Shown in pieces: positions 52,951-61,826 of a stretch of 64,000 bases of DNA (the first letter of the stretch is position 1; the number at the start of each line of letters is the position of its first letter). The DNA is from Myxococcales bacterium (GTDB taxonomy: Bacteria; Myxococcota; Myxococcia; Myxococcales; JAJYLH01). Location: NCBI GenBank assembly GCA_021787845.1, contig JAJYLH010000021.1:1-64000 (forward strand). Reading direction: 5' to 3'. A model generated the notes under the pieces. It saw only the letters and a program-made list of their open reading frames with translations, had not been told where the DNA came from and ran no database searches. Position numbers and translations under genes: made by a program.

Positions 52951-52994
52951 CCGATCGGACCGATCAGTCGGATCCGACCGATCGGTCTGATCGG
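52951..52994. repeat. GATC hairpin repeat, copy C
   Basis: Arms GATCGGACCGATC (52953-52965) and GATCGGTCTGATC (52980-52992) with a 14-base loop, one mismatch. Same orientation and geometry as copies A and B. It lies 42 bases past the stop of the minus-strand lipoprotein gene. Confidence 0.88.
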
Positions 52995-53036
52995 CGCACG
53001 CGGCCCGAACGCGGCCGCATCGCACGCCCGTGGCGT

Positions 53037-55199
53037 CTAGTTCGTGTCGGGCGTACAGGCTGCGCCGTCGTCCTGAGCATCCGTGACGGTGGTGACGGAA
53101 TCGACCGGGTTCACGGTGATGCCGCTGCTCCCGACCGTGATCGTCGCGACCGTCCACTTCTGCCGTTGAAGGAGTGGTTTCGTGAAGGTCGTTCCGCCGT
53201 TCGGGCCCCACTGGACGCCCTTGATGAAGATGCGAACGTTGGCCGTCGCCGGCCCGAAGGACGTGGTGCCGCAATCGCTCCCACCGCCGTTCTGGTAGCC
53301 GCACTGGCGGTCGCAGTAGTTGAAGACCACGACCGTGTACGTCGCATCGAACGGAGCTTGATCGGTGTCGTTCTCCGGTCCGTAACCCCAGAGCTGGTCG
53401 ATGTCGAGGGTCGGATCGTCGGTATAGACGTTGTCGGCCTGGCAGGTGTTGTTGAGCCCCCAGTCGACGGTGTCGGTCGCGAGAATGCCCGAATGGCAGC
53501 TCGACGGATCGGAGCACTTGCAATCCGCGTAGAAGCAGTCCGTCCCGCTGCCACCGCCGCCGAACAAGCCGCCACCCCCAGCATCGTCGAAGGCACCGCT
53601 CGGGCCGATGAAGTGCAGATCGAGGTCGTCGAACGCCTCGGGCCACGTCAACTGGACGTGGATGTCCCCCTTGGAGACGACGTGCACCACCGCGTCGACC
53701 GGCGCGGAGTCGCAGCCGAACTGATCGCTCGCGACCAGCTCGACCTTGTAGTCGCCGTCCAGCTCCGCGAAGAGCTTGGTCGGGTTGCCGCTGAGGGCGG
53801 TCAGGTTCTGGTTGCCGTTGGGCGGCTGGCTGACGAGCCGCCAGGTGTACTTCGCACCCCCGCGCGGCACCGTCGAGCTGCTGGCGTTGAAAGTGACGGT
53901 CGTCAGCGGCACCACCGTCGGGTTCGAGGTGATGTCGGTCGAGCCGTTCAGGATGCGGATGACCGCGGTCGGCCGGGTGCCGGGGGAGTCGCAGCCTGCC
54001 GGCGCGCCGTCGCCCTTCACCGGAACCGGCCCGTGCTGGTACTCGGTCGCGAGATAGAAGTTTCCCGTGAAGTGGGCCACCGCCGAAGGCGTGAAGGCCA
54101 GCTCGACGTTCACCTGGTCGCCGGGCTTCATGTCGAGCGGGATGGCCGGCACGGTCGAGGGGGTCATCGCGAAGTCCTGCTGCGAGCCGCCGTCCTCGGA
54201 GAAGGTGAACTGGGTCAGGTGGTACTCGACGTAGCCGCAGTTCTTCAGGTTGAGCGTCAGCTTGCGGGTCGTGCCGACCGGAATCGAGCCGAAGTCGAGC
54301 CCGCCGGTCGGCAGGATGCACAGGGCCGGGCCTTCGCCGTTCGCCTTGATGGGCAGCGTCACCGGGTTGTGGGCGTCGCTCGAGCTGATGATGAGGCTCC
54401 CGGTCTCGTCGCCGCTGGCAGTCGGCTTGAAGACCACCGGCACGTCCAGGTACTTGCTCGGCGCCACCGTCCCTTTCGCCTGCGCCGCCGGGACCGAGAA
54501 GTCGGGGAAGGAGGACTCGGTGACGACGTTCGACACCACGAGCGAGCCCGCGCCGTCGTTGTGGATGCGCACTGCGCGCGTCACCGTCGTGCCGTCGGCG
54601 GCTGGTCCGAAGTCGAGCGTCGGAATCACCGGCGGGCTCTTTGTGAAATCGGTGCAGGCGTTCGGGTCCTCGGTGGGGGTCGGCTCGGTGCCGTCCGGCC
54701 TGAGGACACACACCCGGATGTCCGACTGGACCCCGGTGCCCTTGACGTTGACGGTCACCGTCGGGTGGTCGGTGTCGTCCGAGGCGATGGTGAAGCTCCC
54801 CGAGACCGCTCCTGGCTTGTTCGGGATGAAGCGCACCCGCAGGCGGGCGCAGGAGCCGGAAGCGACGGTGGTGCCGCCGTCGTTGTCGACGTGGCGCGAG
54901 GCGCCCGAGCAGTCGGTCTGGTACACGCCTTGGAGAAGGAAGACGCTGGGGAGCGCCTTGGTGTTCGGCGCCTGCACGTTCAAATCGCCGGTGCCGATGT
55001 CGCTGACGTCGACGAGCTTCGAAGCCGTGGTGCCCACCGCGACCTCGCCGAAGTCGATGTCGACCGGCTGGACCTGGATGGTGGCATAGACCGACTTGGT
55101 CTTGGTGTCGCAGTTGCAGCCGCTCGCCGCCGCCGCCGCCAGGGCCGCGGCGACGGCCCAGCGAATGGGTCTGCACGAGAACAGCGGAACAGCGCGCAT
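53037..55199 (-). CDS. Choice-of-anchor-D lipoprotein
   Basis: A 720-aa predicted lipoprotein. The ATG at 55199 has GGAG nearby; the signal ends in AAAASGC (Cys28). Residues ~45-390 hold three Ig-like choice-of-anchor-D units (DIDFGEVAVGTTASKLVDV; TLDFGPAADGTTVTRAV; GLDFGSIPVGTTRKL). A PKD-like unit follows (~395-500, FNASSSTVPRGGAKYTWRL), then a Gly/Cys-rich C-terminal domain with DLDLHFIGPSGAFDD and CxDxCxCSDPSSC, close to the DUF4114-like or metal-binding ends of such proteins. Surface binding is likely. The gene breaks the usual rpoN-hpf order. Confidence 0.85.
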   Translation of the reverse strand: MRAVPLFSCRPIRWAVAAALAAAAASGCNCDTKTKSVYATIQVQPVDIDFGEVAVGTTASKLVDVSDIGTGDLNVQAPNTKALPSVFLLQGVYQTDCSGASRHVDNDGGTTVASGSCARLRVRFIPNKPGAVSGSFTIASDDTDHPTVTVNVKGTGVQSDIRVCVLRPDGTEPTPTEDPNACTDFTKSPPVIPTLDFGPAADGTTVTRAVRIHNDGAGSLVVSNVVTESSFPDFSVPAAQAKGTVAPSKYLDVPVVFKPTASGDETGSLIISSSDAHNPVTLPIKANGEGPALCILPTGGLDFGSIPVGTTRKLTLNLKNCGYVEYHLTQFTFSEDGGSQQDFAMTPSTVPAIPLDMKPGDQVNVELAFTPSAVAHFTGNFYLATEYQHGPVPVKGDGAPAGCDSPGTRPTAVIRILNGSTDITSNPTVVPLTTVTFNASSSTVPRGGAKYTWRLVSQPPNGNQNLTALSGNPTKLFAELDGDYKVELVASDQFGCDSAPVDAVVHVVSKGDIHVQLTWPEAFDDLDLHFIGPSGAFDDAGGGGLFGGGGSGTDCFYADCKCSDPSSCHSGILATDTVDWGLNNTCQADNVYTDDPTLDIDQLWGYGPENDTDQAPFDATYTVVVFNYCDRQCGYQNGGGSDCGTTSFGPATANVRIFIKGVQWGPNGGTTFTKPLLQRQKWTVATITVGSSGITVNPVDSVTTVTDAQDDGAACTPDTN

Positions 55200-55444
55200 G
55201 GTGGGACTCCCGATGGCCGACCGAAACGCTATCGTATCCGAGGCAAGCCGGCTGGCACACCCGACCAGGCCGCCTCGGGGGGCAATCGTGCTAGCAAGAC
55301 GCGTGCCCCGAGACCGACCGCCGGTTCTTGCGGTGCGTCACGCGAATCGGGGGCGTCGCCTGTTCAGTCTCTGGACAGTGCCCGCCCCGAAGGTGCGACA
55401 TCGGTGCACCATGTCGTCGCTGCGGCGAGCACCCGGGCTCCATT

Positions 55445-56401
55445 ATGCTCAGCGCGATGCCCGGCACGTCCGCCAGCGAACCGCTCGTCGAGCTGATCCA
55501 TCGCCGGGTCGTCATCGTCACGGGGAAAGGCGGGGTCGGGAAGACCACCGTCGCCTCGGCGATCGGCCGGCTCGGAGCGCAGGCGGGTAAGCGCGTGCTC
55601 ATCGCCGAGATGGGCAGCGAGCCTGGCGCGCCCTCGGGCGTGAGGCAGGTGCTGACCGGCTCGGACGACGCGCTCGGCGAGGAGCCGACGGAGCTGGGCG
55701 AGAACCTCTTCGGCGTGCTCTTGACGCCGGAGGCGGGCCACCGGGCGTTCTTGCGCGACGTGCTCCCGCTCGGGTTTCTCGCCGACCGGGCGCTGCGCGC
55801 CGAGCCCCTGAAGCGCTTCCTCTCGGCGGCGCCGGCGTTCGCCGAGCTGGGGATGCTCTATCGGGGTTTGAAGCTGGTGCGGGAGGAGAAGCGCGGGAAG
55901 CCGGTGTGGGACCTCGTGGTCATCGACGCGCCGGCGAGCGGGCACGCGCTCGCGTTCGCGACGCTGCCGGAGGTGGCGCTCAAGATCATCCCCGGCGGGC
56001 CGATCGGTCGGGCGGTGAAGGCGGGCCACGCGATGCTGACCGACCCCGCGACGACGGTGGCGCTCGTCACCACGCTCCCCGAGACCCTGCCGGTCACCGA
56101 GGCGCTGGAGCTGGTGCGCGGCCTGGAGAAGAGCCGGGTGCTCGTCCACGGGGTGGTCGCGAACCTGGTGCCGGACGACCCGTTCACCGAGAGCGAACAC
56201 GCCCTCTTGGACCGCACCCTCTCTCAAGGAGGGGCGCCGGAGACCTTCCTCGGCTCGCGGTCGCTCGGGCGCCTCAAGCGCGCGCGCGACGCGCTCCAAG
56301 GCCTGCGCGCGCAGGTGCAGGAAAAGATCTATACGGTGCGCGAGCACGCCTCGCGCGGCCCCGAGCTCGTCCTCGACGTCGCCCGTGAGCTGGCCGCATG
56401 A
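55445..56401 (+). CDS. ArsA/GET3-family ATPase (1)
   Basis: A 318-aa P-loop ATPase. The deviant Walker A is TGKGGVGKTTVA (~residues 26-37) as in ArsA, GET3 and MinD-like proteins. DLVVIDAPASGHALAF is the Walker B/switch II region. The usual anion-binding Cys residues of true ArsA are not visible, so arsenite pumping is unlikely. It overlaps the next ArsA-like gene by four bases. A paired ArsA-like operon of this sort is common in actinobacteria and myxobacteria and of unknown function. Start at ATG 55445 or 55457. Confidence 0.88.
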   Translation: MLSAMPGTSASEPLVELIHRRVVIVTGKGGVGKTTVASAIGRLGAQAGKRVLIAEMGSEPGAPSGVRQVLTGSDDALGEEPTELGENLFGVLLTPEAGHRAFLRDVLPLGFLADRALRAEPLKRFLSAAPAFAELGMLYRGLKLVREEKRGKPVWDLVVIDAPASGHALAFATLPEVALKIIPGGPIGRAVKAGHAMLTDPATTVALVTTLPETLPVTEALELVRGLEKSRVLVHGVVANLVPDDPFTESEHALLDRTLSQGGAPETFLGSRSLGRLKRARDALQGLRAQVQEKIYTVREHASRGPELVLDVARELAA

Positions 56402-57519
56402 GCGCCGTCAGGATCGATGCGATGAGCGGTTCGGAGGTCGAGGAGCTCGTGGAGGGCAAGCGGGTGCTCGTCCTGTGCGGCGCCGGCGGGGTCGGGAAGA
56501 CCACCACCTCGGCAGCGCTCGCGCTCGCCGGCGCCCGTGCCGGTAAGCGCGTCTTGGTCCTCACCATCGACCCCGCCCGCCGGCTCGCCCAGGCGCTGGG
56601 GATTCCCGACCACGCCGAAGAGCCGACCCCCGTGCCGGCGGAGCGGCTCCAGGCGGCGGGGGTGGACGGCTCGGGCACCCTCGACGCCTGGATGCTCGAC
56701 CCGCGCGTCGTCTTCGAAGGCCTCGTGCGCAAGCTCTCCTCGCCGGACAAAGCCGAGGTCATTCTCGACAGCCGCCTCTACCGGCACCTGACCGACCTCA
56801 TCGCGGGGATGCAGGAGTACACGGCGGCCGAGGCGCTCTACTCGTTCGCCCACGAAGGGCGCTACGACCTGATCGTGCTCGACACGCCGCCGTCCAGGAG
56901 CGCTCTCGACTTCCTCGAGGCGCCCGGGCGGCTCGGGCGGTTCCTGGAGGACGGCGTGGTCCAGCTCTTCCTGCCGAAGGAAGGGGGGCTCTTGCGGCGG
57001 GCGGGGAGGTTCTTGAGCCAGATCTTCGCCCGGGTGTTCGGGGAGTCGTTCGTCGAGGAGCTGCAGGTGTTCCTCTCCGCCTTCAGCGGGATGTTCACGG
57101 CCCTTCGGGCCCACACCCGGGGCGTACGGGAGCTGCTCCAGTCGAAGGACGCGGCGTTCTTGCTCGTCACTTCCACCGACGAGGAGGCCGTCGACGAAGC
57201 GCTCTACTTCCAGGAGAAGCTCATCGAGCGGGCGCTGCCGTTCGCCGGGTTCGTGCTGAACCGGTCGTATGCCGCCCTGGAGCGCTGCCGTCACCCGGAA
57301 GAGCTGCCGCCCCTTTCGACCGCGGAGGAGCGGGCGGCGATGGCGAAGCTCGGCCGGCTCGCCGACCGGGAGCGGTCGCAGGCGAGGGAAGATCGGAGGC
57401 TGCTCGACAAGTTGAAGGCCCTGGCGGGGCGTGGGTTCGCGGTCGCCGCGCCGCACCTGGGCGAGGCGGTCGAAGACTTGCCGGGCCTTTTGCGCCTGGC
57501 GCGCGGGATGGCCGACTAG
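56398..57519 (+). CDS. ArsA/GET3-family ATPase (2)
   Basis: A 373-aa partner ATPase: Walker A CGAGGVGKTTTSAALAL, DPARRLAQALGI, and LIVLDTPPSRSALDFL. The middle (FLPKEGGLLRRAGRFLSQIF and EELQVFLSAFSGMFTAL) is a long helical insert typical of this subgroup, which could hold a hydrophobic cargo. It likely forms a heterodimer with the previous protein. Signals for targeting tail-anchored proteins are not visible, so the role is open. Confidence 0.88.
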   Translation: MSAVRIDAMSGSEVEELVEGKRVLVLCGAGGVGKTTTSAALALAGARAGKRVLVLTIDPARRLAQALGIPDHAEEPTPVPAERLQAAGVDGSGTLDAWMLDPRVVFEGLVRKLSSPDKAEVILDSRLYRHLTDLIAGMQEYTAAEALYSFAHEGRYDLIVLDTPPSRSALDFLEAPGRLGRFLEDGVVQLFLPKEGGLLRRAGRFLSQIFARVFGESFVEELQVFLSAFSGMFTALRAHTRGVRELLQSKDAAFLLVTSTDEEAVDEALYFQEKLIERALPFAGFVLNRSYAALERCRHPEELPPLSTAEERAAMAKLGRLADRERSQAREDRRLLDKLKALAGRGFAVAAPHLGEAVEDLPGLLRLARGMAD

Positions 57520-57723
57520 GCCGGCGAGGTCGGAGGGGTGGCCGATGGCAAAGGTGCGCCAGGGCGTGGAGCCGAGCGAAATGATTGCCACCGCCGCCAC
57601 GGGTTCTGTAGGCTTGCTCCCGATGGTCTTCCCGGCGCGCAAAGACCGAGCGCGACTTGTCTCTTTTTCGTTGGACGTAAGCGAAAGCCGCCGACCGGCG
57701 GCGCTGCAAAGGAGCGTCGTGCC

Positions 57724-58293
57724 ATGCAGGTCAACGTCACGTTCCGCCACCTCGCGCCGAGCGACGCGCTCAAGGCGTTCGCGAAGGAGAAGGTGGAGCA
57801 CGTCAAGAAGTACCTGGACCAGACGAGCGACGCGCAGGTGATTCTCTCGCTGGAGAAGCACCTGCACCACGCGGAGGTGCTGGTCCATTCGGGGCCGTTC
57901 TTCCTGCGCGGCAAGGAGAAGAGCGACGACATGTACGCGTCCATCGGCCTCGCGATGGACAAGATCGAGCGGCAGCTCAAGCGCTACAAGGAGCGGCTGC
58001 GCCAGCACAAGCCGGCCGGGCACCACAACGCGATGGCGTCGAAGGTGACCCAGTCCATCGTCGAGGTCGAAGAGGCGCCGGGGCAGGAGGACCGCCTCCC
58101 CATCTCGAAGGTGGTCGCGCAGAACGAGCTGTTGGCGAAGAAGATGACCATCGACGAGGCCGTGACGCAGATCGACCTGATGGACAGCGCCTTTCTCGTC
58201 TTCACGAACGCCGACACCAACCACGTCGCGGTGCTCTATCGGCAGAAGGACGAGCGGACCTTCGGGCTCATCGACGCGGTCGCCTCGGTCTAG
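57724..58293 (+). CDS. hpf: Ribosome hibernation-promoting factor, long form
   Basis: A 189-aa long-form HPF. N-terminal RaiA/HPF domain (MQVNVTFRHLAPSDALKAFA ... ~residues 1-105), then a linker and the C-terminal dimerisation domain (ISKVVAQNELLAKKMTIDEAV, FLVFTNADTNHVAVLYRQKD). It dimerises 70S ribosomes to 100S in stationary phase. It lies with ptsN, as usual downstream of rpoN, but here three genes intervene. Confidence 0.95.
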   Translation: MQVNVTFRHLAPSDALKAFAKEKVEHVKKYLDQTSDAQVILSLEKHLHHAEVLVHSGPFFLRGKEKSDDMYASIGLAMDKIERQLKRYKERLRQHKPAGHHNAMASKVTQSIVEVEEAPGQEDRLPISKVVAQNELLAKKMTIDEAVTQIDLMDSAFLVFTNADTNHVAVLYRQKDERTFGLIDAVASV

Positions 58294-58440
58294 GGGCCGA
58301 GCGCCCTCAGGCGGCGGTTCTTCGTGCGGCGGCCGCCCGTGCCGGCGGGGTGCGGGCGGGATGCAATCGAGCGTTGCCTCGGGGCGGTGGCGGGTGTTAG
58401 TAGCGGCCCTCCGGCCGTGGGCCGAAAGCACGGGGTCGAC

Positions 58441-58911
58441 ATGAAGATCGTCGAGTTTCTGCGGCCGGAGCTGGTCCTGGACGAGCTGAAGGCGACCGAG
58501 AAGACCGCGGCGCTGCGGGAAATCTGCTCGTTTCTCGCGTCGCGCGACGCGAGCCTGCCGCCGGAGGACCAGCTCTTCCAGGTGCTGGAGGAGCGCGAGC
58601 AACTGCGTTCGACGGGCATCGGCGACCACGTGGCGATTCCGCACGGGCGGTTCTCGGGGCTCGAGCGGTTGACGGCGGCGTTCGCCCGGTCGAGGGAGGG
58701 CATCGAGTTCGTCGGGACCGACGACAATCCGGGGCTCTTCCAGCACTTCATCGTGGTCTTCGCGCCGGAGAACTCCGCGGGGCTGCACCTGAAGGCGCTG
58801 GCGCGGATCACGCGGCTGTTCAAGAAACCCGAGCTCCGGGAGGCGATTCTCGCCGCCCCGGACGCCGCCGGCATCTACCGGATCATCGCCGACGAGGACG
58901 CGAAGAGCTGA
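58441..58911 (+). CDS. ptsN: Nitrogen PTS EIIA component
   Basis: A 156-aa EIIA-Ntr protein. The phosphorylated His68 is in GIGDHVAIPHGRF; the C-terminal GLHLKALARITRLFKKPELRE is typical. It relays PTS-Ntr phosphorylation and adjusts nitrogen or potassium balance. The usual next genes, rapZ and npr, are not here; the following gene is convergent. Confidence 0.95.
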   Translation: MKIVEFLRPELVLDELKATEKTAALREICSFLASRDASLPPEDQLFQVLEEREQLRSTGIGDHVAIPHGRFSGLERLTAAFARSREGIEFVGTDDNPGLFQHFIVVFAPENSAGLHLKALARITRLFKKPELREAILAAPDAAGIYRIIADEDAKS

Positions 58912-58971
58912 AGCGCTGCCGGTGACCTTCGCGGGTCGACCTCGCTCGGCGACGAGACCGCTCGGCCCGGT

Positions 58972-59532
58972 TCAGTGGATCGACGCGCCGACCGGCACGC
59001 CCGGCTCCGCGCCCGCCGGCACGTAGCCGACGCCCTTCTCCAGCACCTCTACGATCGCCCGGCTGAACGCCGGAATGTCGCCCGGCTGCCGGCTCGTCAC
59101 CAGGTTCCCGTCGACCACCACCTCCTGGTCGTAGACCTCGATTCCCGCGCGCAGCAGGTCGTCCTGGACCGTCCGCCAGGCGGTCACCCGGCGCCCGTCG
59201 AGCATCCCGGCGGCGAGGAGAAGCTGCGGGCCGTGGCAGATGGCGAAGACCGGCTTGTTCCTGAACGCCTGCGCGAAGCGGATGAATCGCTCGTCCGCGC
59301 GAAGCTGGTCCGGCGAGTAGCCGCCCGGGATGAGGAGCGCGTCGTAGTCTTCCGGGTTCGCCTCGTCGATGGTGTCGCTCGGCCTGACGCGGACGGCCTC
59401 GTGGTAGCCGGCGATCGGGTCCCGGTGCGGTGCGATGACCTCGACCTGGTGCCCCGCCTGGCGGAGGGCCTCGATCGGCTCCGACAGCTCGTGATCCTCG
59501 AACCCTTGGGTCGCGACGCAAGCGATTCGCAT
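58972..59532 (-). CDS. PfpI/DJ-1 family protein
   Basis: A 186-aa protein of the PfpI/YhbO type. The ATG at 59532 is six bases after AGGAGG (GTG at 59538 overlaps that site). The nucleophile is Cys99 in PVFAICHGPQLLLAAG and the conserved Glu12 is in GFEDHE; His100 follows. Members have been described as glyoxalase or deglycase-type stress proteins; protease activity is doubtful. Converges with ptsN. Confidence 0.92.
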   Translation of the reverse strand: MRIACVATQGFEDHELSEPIEALRQAGHQVEVIAPHRDPIAGYHEAVRVRPSDTIDEANPEDYDALLIPGGYSPDQLRADERFIRFAQAFRNKPVFAICHGPQLLLAAGMLDGRRVTAWRTVQDDLLRAGIEVYDQEVVVDGNLVTSRQPGDIPAFSRAIVEVLEKGVGYVPAGAEPGVPVGASIH

Positions 59533-59572
59533 GGCCACCCTCCTTGGTCGAAAATAGTCGCGAAACGCGGCG

Positions 59573-61690
59573 CTAGCGGGGAACGTCGTAGATGCGCACG
59601 CCCGCGCCCTCGAAGATCGAGCGAAGGCCGAGCTGGGTCTCCAGGAGGTAGCGCGACTCGGCGCGATCGACGACCACGTAGCGGACGCCGAGCTTTCGCA
59701 AGTGAGCGAGCGCCGCCGCGCGCGGCAGCCGGCACGAGCGGCGGTGGAAGCGGGCGCTTCCCGAGAAGCCTAGCGGCACGGCCGGCGGCCCGAGGACGGA
59801 CGCGGGCTCGCCCGGCCCCTGCCAGGTCACCCGGAGGAGCGCACCGCCGCCGTCCTGCTCGTAGCGAACCTCGACCCGGTGGCTGCCTGGCGAAAGCGCT
59901 ACCGTTCCCTCGCGGCGCCGCGGGGGATGGATGCCGCCGTCGTCGACCACCAGGCGGCCGTCGACGAGGAGCACGGCGCCGTCGTCGCTGTCGACGGTGA
60001 AGGTGGTGCGACCGGCGCGGGCGACGGCGAGCTCGCCGGTGACGTCGAAGGAGAAGTCCGTCGGCTCGGCGCCGGGAACGATCGGCCGGGAGAAGTCCAG
60101 GTCGAGCCGGGTGAGCTTCAGCGGTGCCGCCTCCTCGGGCGCGTTCCAGGCGAGGAGCGGCCCGGCGACGGGGTCCTCCCGGAGGGCCTCGGAAAGCCGC
60201 TCGGGCGTGCGGGTCAGATAGCCGCCGAGAATCGGATGGCGGTGGAGCGTCTGGTGCCAGAGGGGGCGCAGGTCGCGGCAGGCGTCGAGCACGGCGAAGG
60301 GTTCCGGGTCGCGGGCCCAGGCGACCATCGGCGCCGGAGTCGGGAAGGAGGAGGTGACGAAGGCGTGAGGAACGTGCTCGGCGACGGCGATGCAGGCAAG
60401 CGGGAGCGCAAGCTTCCACGAGAAGCGCTTCGCCAGGGCGTCGAGGGCGGGGGCGAGCGCGGCGGCGAGGCCGAAGGTCGCGGCGAAGGCGAGCCGGACC
60501 GGAACACCGGTGAAGCGAAGGAGCGCAAACGCGTGGACGACCCAGGCGTAGGGGAGCCGGTCGGGCCAAGCGACGCGGCCACCGACGTGGAGGCTGGGCC
60601 CGAGCGAGAGCACGATGCCCAGGAGCGCTGCCGTCAGGTAGGTCCCCACCCGCGGGGCGCGCAAGAGGAGCCCGGCGAGGACCAGGGCGACGAGGACGTA
60701 GCCGAGATAGGTGGCGTTCTCGGCGGGGTTTCCGGTCCAGGCGCGCCAGGCGCTCGTGAAGGGGGCAAGAGCGCTCGCGCCGTTCGGGAGGAAGAACGAC
60801 TGCACGTCGGCGGAGTAGAACCAGGCCGGATGCGCGCCGCCGATGGGCTCTTTCGCGCGCTCGCGGAGCATCGCGAGGCCGAGCGGCGCGACGAGGACCA
60901 GGTAGGTGGCGCACATCGAGAGCGCCTGGAGCGCCATCCGGCCGAGCCGCCGCCCGCGGTCGCGGACGATCTTTCCGCCGAGGATCGCGGCCGAGAGGAT
61001 GAACGCGTCGAAGAGGCCGTACCAGCTCGCGAGCGAGGTGACGCAAAGCAGCGCTCCGCCCGCGAACACGAAGCGCCAGCGGCCCTGGTCGAGGAGGTGG
61101 ACGAAGGCGATGACGTAGAGCGGCACCCACTCCATCGCCACGAGGTGCATGTGGCCGAGCGCGTGCCCGAAGTGGTAGGTCGAAAAAGTGTACGCGCAGC
61201 CCGAGAGGAACGAGGCGAGGCGCGAGGCGCCGGTCTCGCGCCCGAGGGCGTACATCGCGAGGCCGCTCCCGGCGAACGCCCCGAGGACGAGCAGGTTGAA
61301 CGAAGTCCAGGCGCCGAACGCCGCCCGCAAGGGGATGAAGAGGAGCGCATCGGGCAGGTCGAAGGTCTGGAACACGAGCGTCGTTCCCGTCGGGTGCCAG
61401 AGGTCATGGGTGAAGAAAGGGCTCCTGCCGGACAGAAGCGCCCTGCGCACCCACTCGAAGCCCCAGAGGGTCTGCCAGTTGTCGCCGGTGTCGCCGGCCA
61501 GCCGGCTCGTCAGGTGCAAGCACAAGGGCCAGGTGAAGGCGAGCGCGAGCACCCCGTAGCCGGCGACGACCGCCAGCCCGAGGAGCCAGGCGCGGGCGCG
61601 CGGGGGCCCGCGCGCGGGCTCGATCTGCCCCTGGGGGACCCGCGCGCGGGTGCCGCCAGCGGGGAATGCGACGCCCATCGGCGCTGTCAT
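59573..61690 (-). CDS. Polytopic membrane protein with PA14-like tail
   Basis: A 705-aa inner-membrane protein. Start at ATG 61690. Residues ~35-420 hold about ten hydrophobic helices with loops typical of GT-C/YfhO-like proteins: GDTGDNWQTLWGFEWVRRAL, THDLWHPTGTTLVF, and an aromatic-rich TYHFGHALGHMHLVAMEW. The C-terminal ~260 residues are soluble and include a PA14-like beta domain (VDSDDGAVLLVDGRLVVDDG...). The first loop may hold a catalytic acidic residue. It might transfer sugars to a surface lipid. No clear family name. Confidence 0.75.
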   Translation of the reverse strand: MTAPMGVAFPAGGTRARVPQGQIEPARGPPRARAWLLGLAVVAGYGVLALAFTWPLCLHLTSRLAGDTGDNWQTLWGFEWVRRALLSGRSPFFTHDLWHPTGTTLVFQTFDLPDALLFIPLRAAFGAWTSFNLLVLGAFAGSGLAMYALGRETGASRLASFLSGCAYTFSTYHFGHALGHMHLVAMEWVPLYVIAFVHLLDQGRWRFVFAGGALLCVTSLASWYGLFDAFILSAAILGGKIVRDRGRRLGRMALQALSMCATYLVLVAPLGLAMLRERAKEPIGGAHPAWFYSADVQSFFLPNGASALAPFTSAWRAWTGNPAENATYLGYVLVALVLAGLLLRAPRVGTYLTAALLGIVLSLGPSLHVGGRVAWPDRLPYAWVVHAFALLRFTGVPVRLAFAATFGLAAALAPALDALAKRFSWKLALPLACIAVAEHVPHAFVTSSFPTPAPMVAWARDPEPFAVLDACRDLRPLWHQTLHRHPILGGYLTRTPERLSEALREDPVAGPLLAWNAPEEAAPLKLTRLDLDFSRPIVPGAEPTDFSFDVTGELAVARAGRTTFTVDSDDGAVLLVDGRLVVDDGGIHPPRRREGTVALSPGSHRVEVRYEQDGGGALLRVTWQGPGEPASVLGPPAVPLGFSGSARFHRRSCRLPRAAALAHLRKLGVRYVVVDRAESRYLLETQLGLRSIFEGAGVRIYDVPR

Positions 61691-61826
61691 ACGCCATCTG
61701 GCGCGACGAGAACGAGCCTCGGGCCGCCGGCAGCACGAACGACGAAGGAGCGCTTGTTCGCCCGCAGACCGCTCACTATGCTCTGGAAGCTCGGCTTGAC
61801 GCCGACTTTGGACCAAGCCCAGGACC

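Noticed and set aside
55397-55415. Palindrome GACATCGGTGCACCATGTC before the ArsA-like genes
   Set aside because: Imperfect and single; no regulator or matching site nearby, so it is not listed as an operator.
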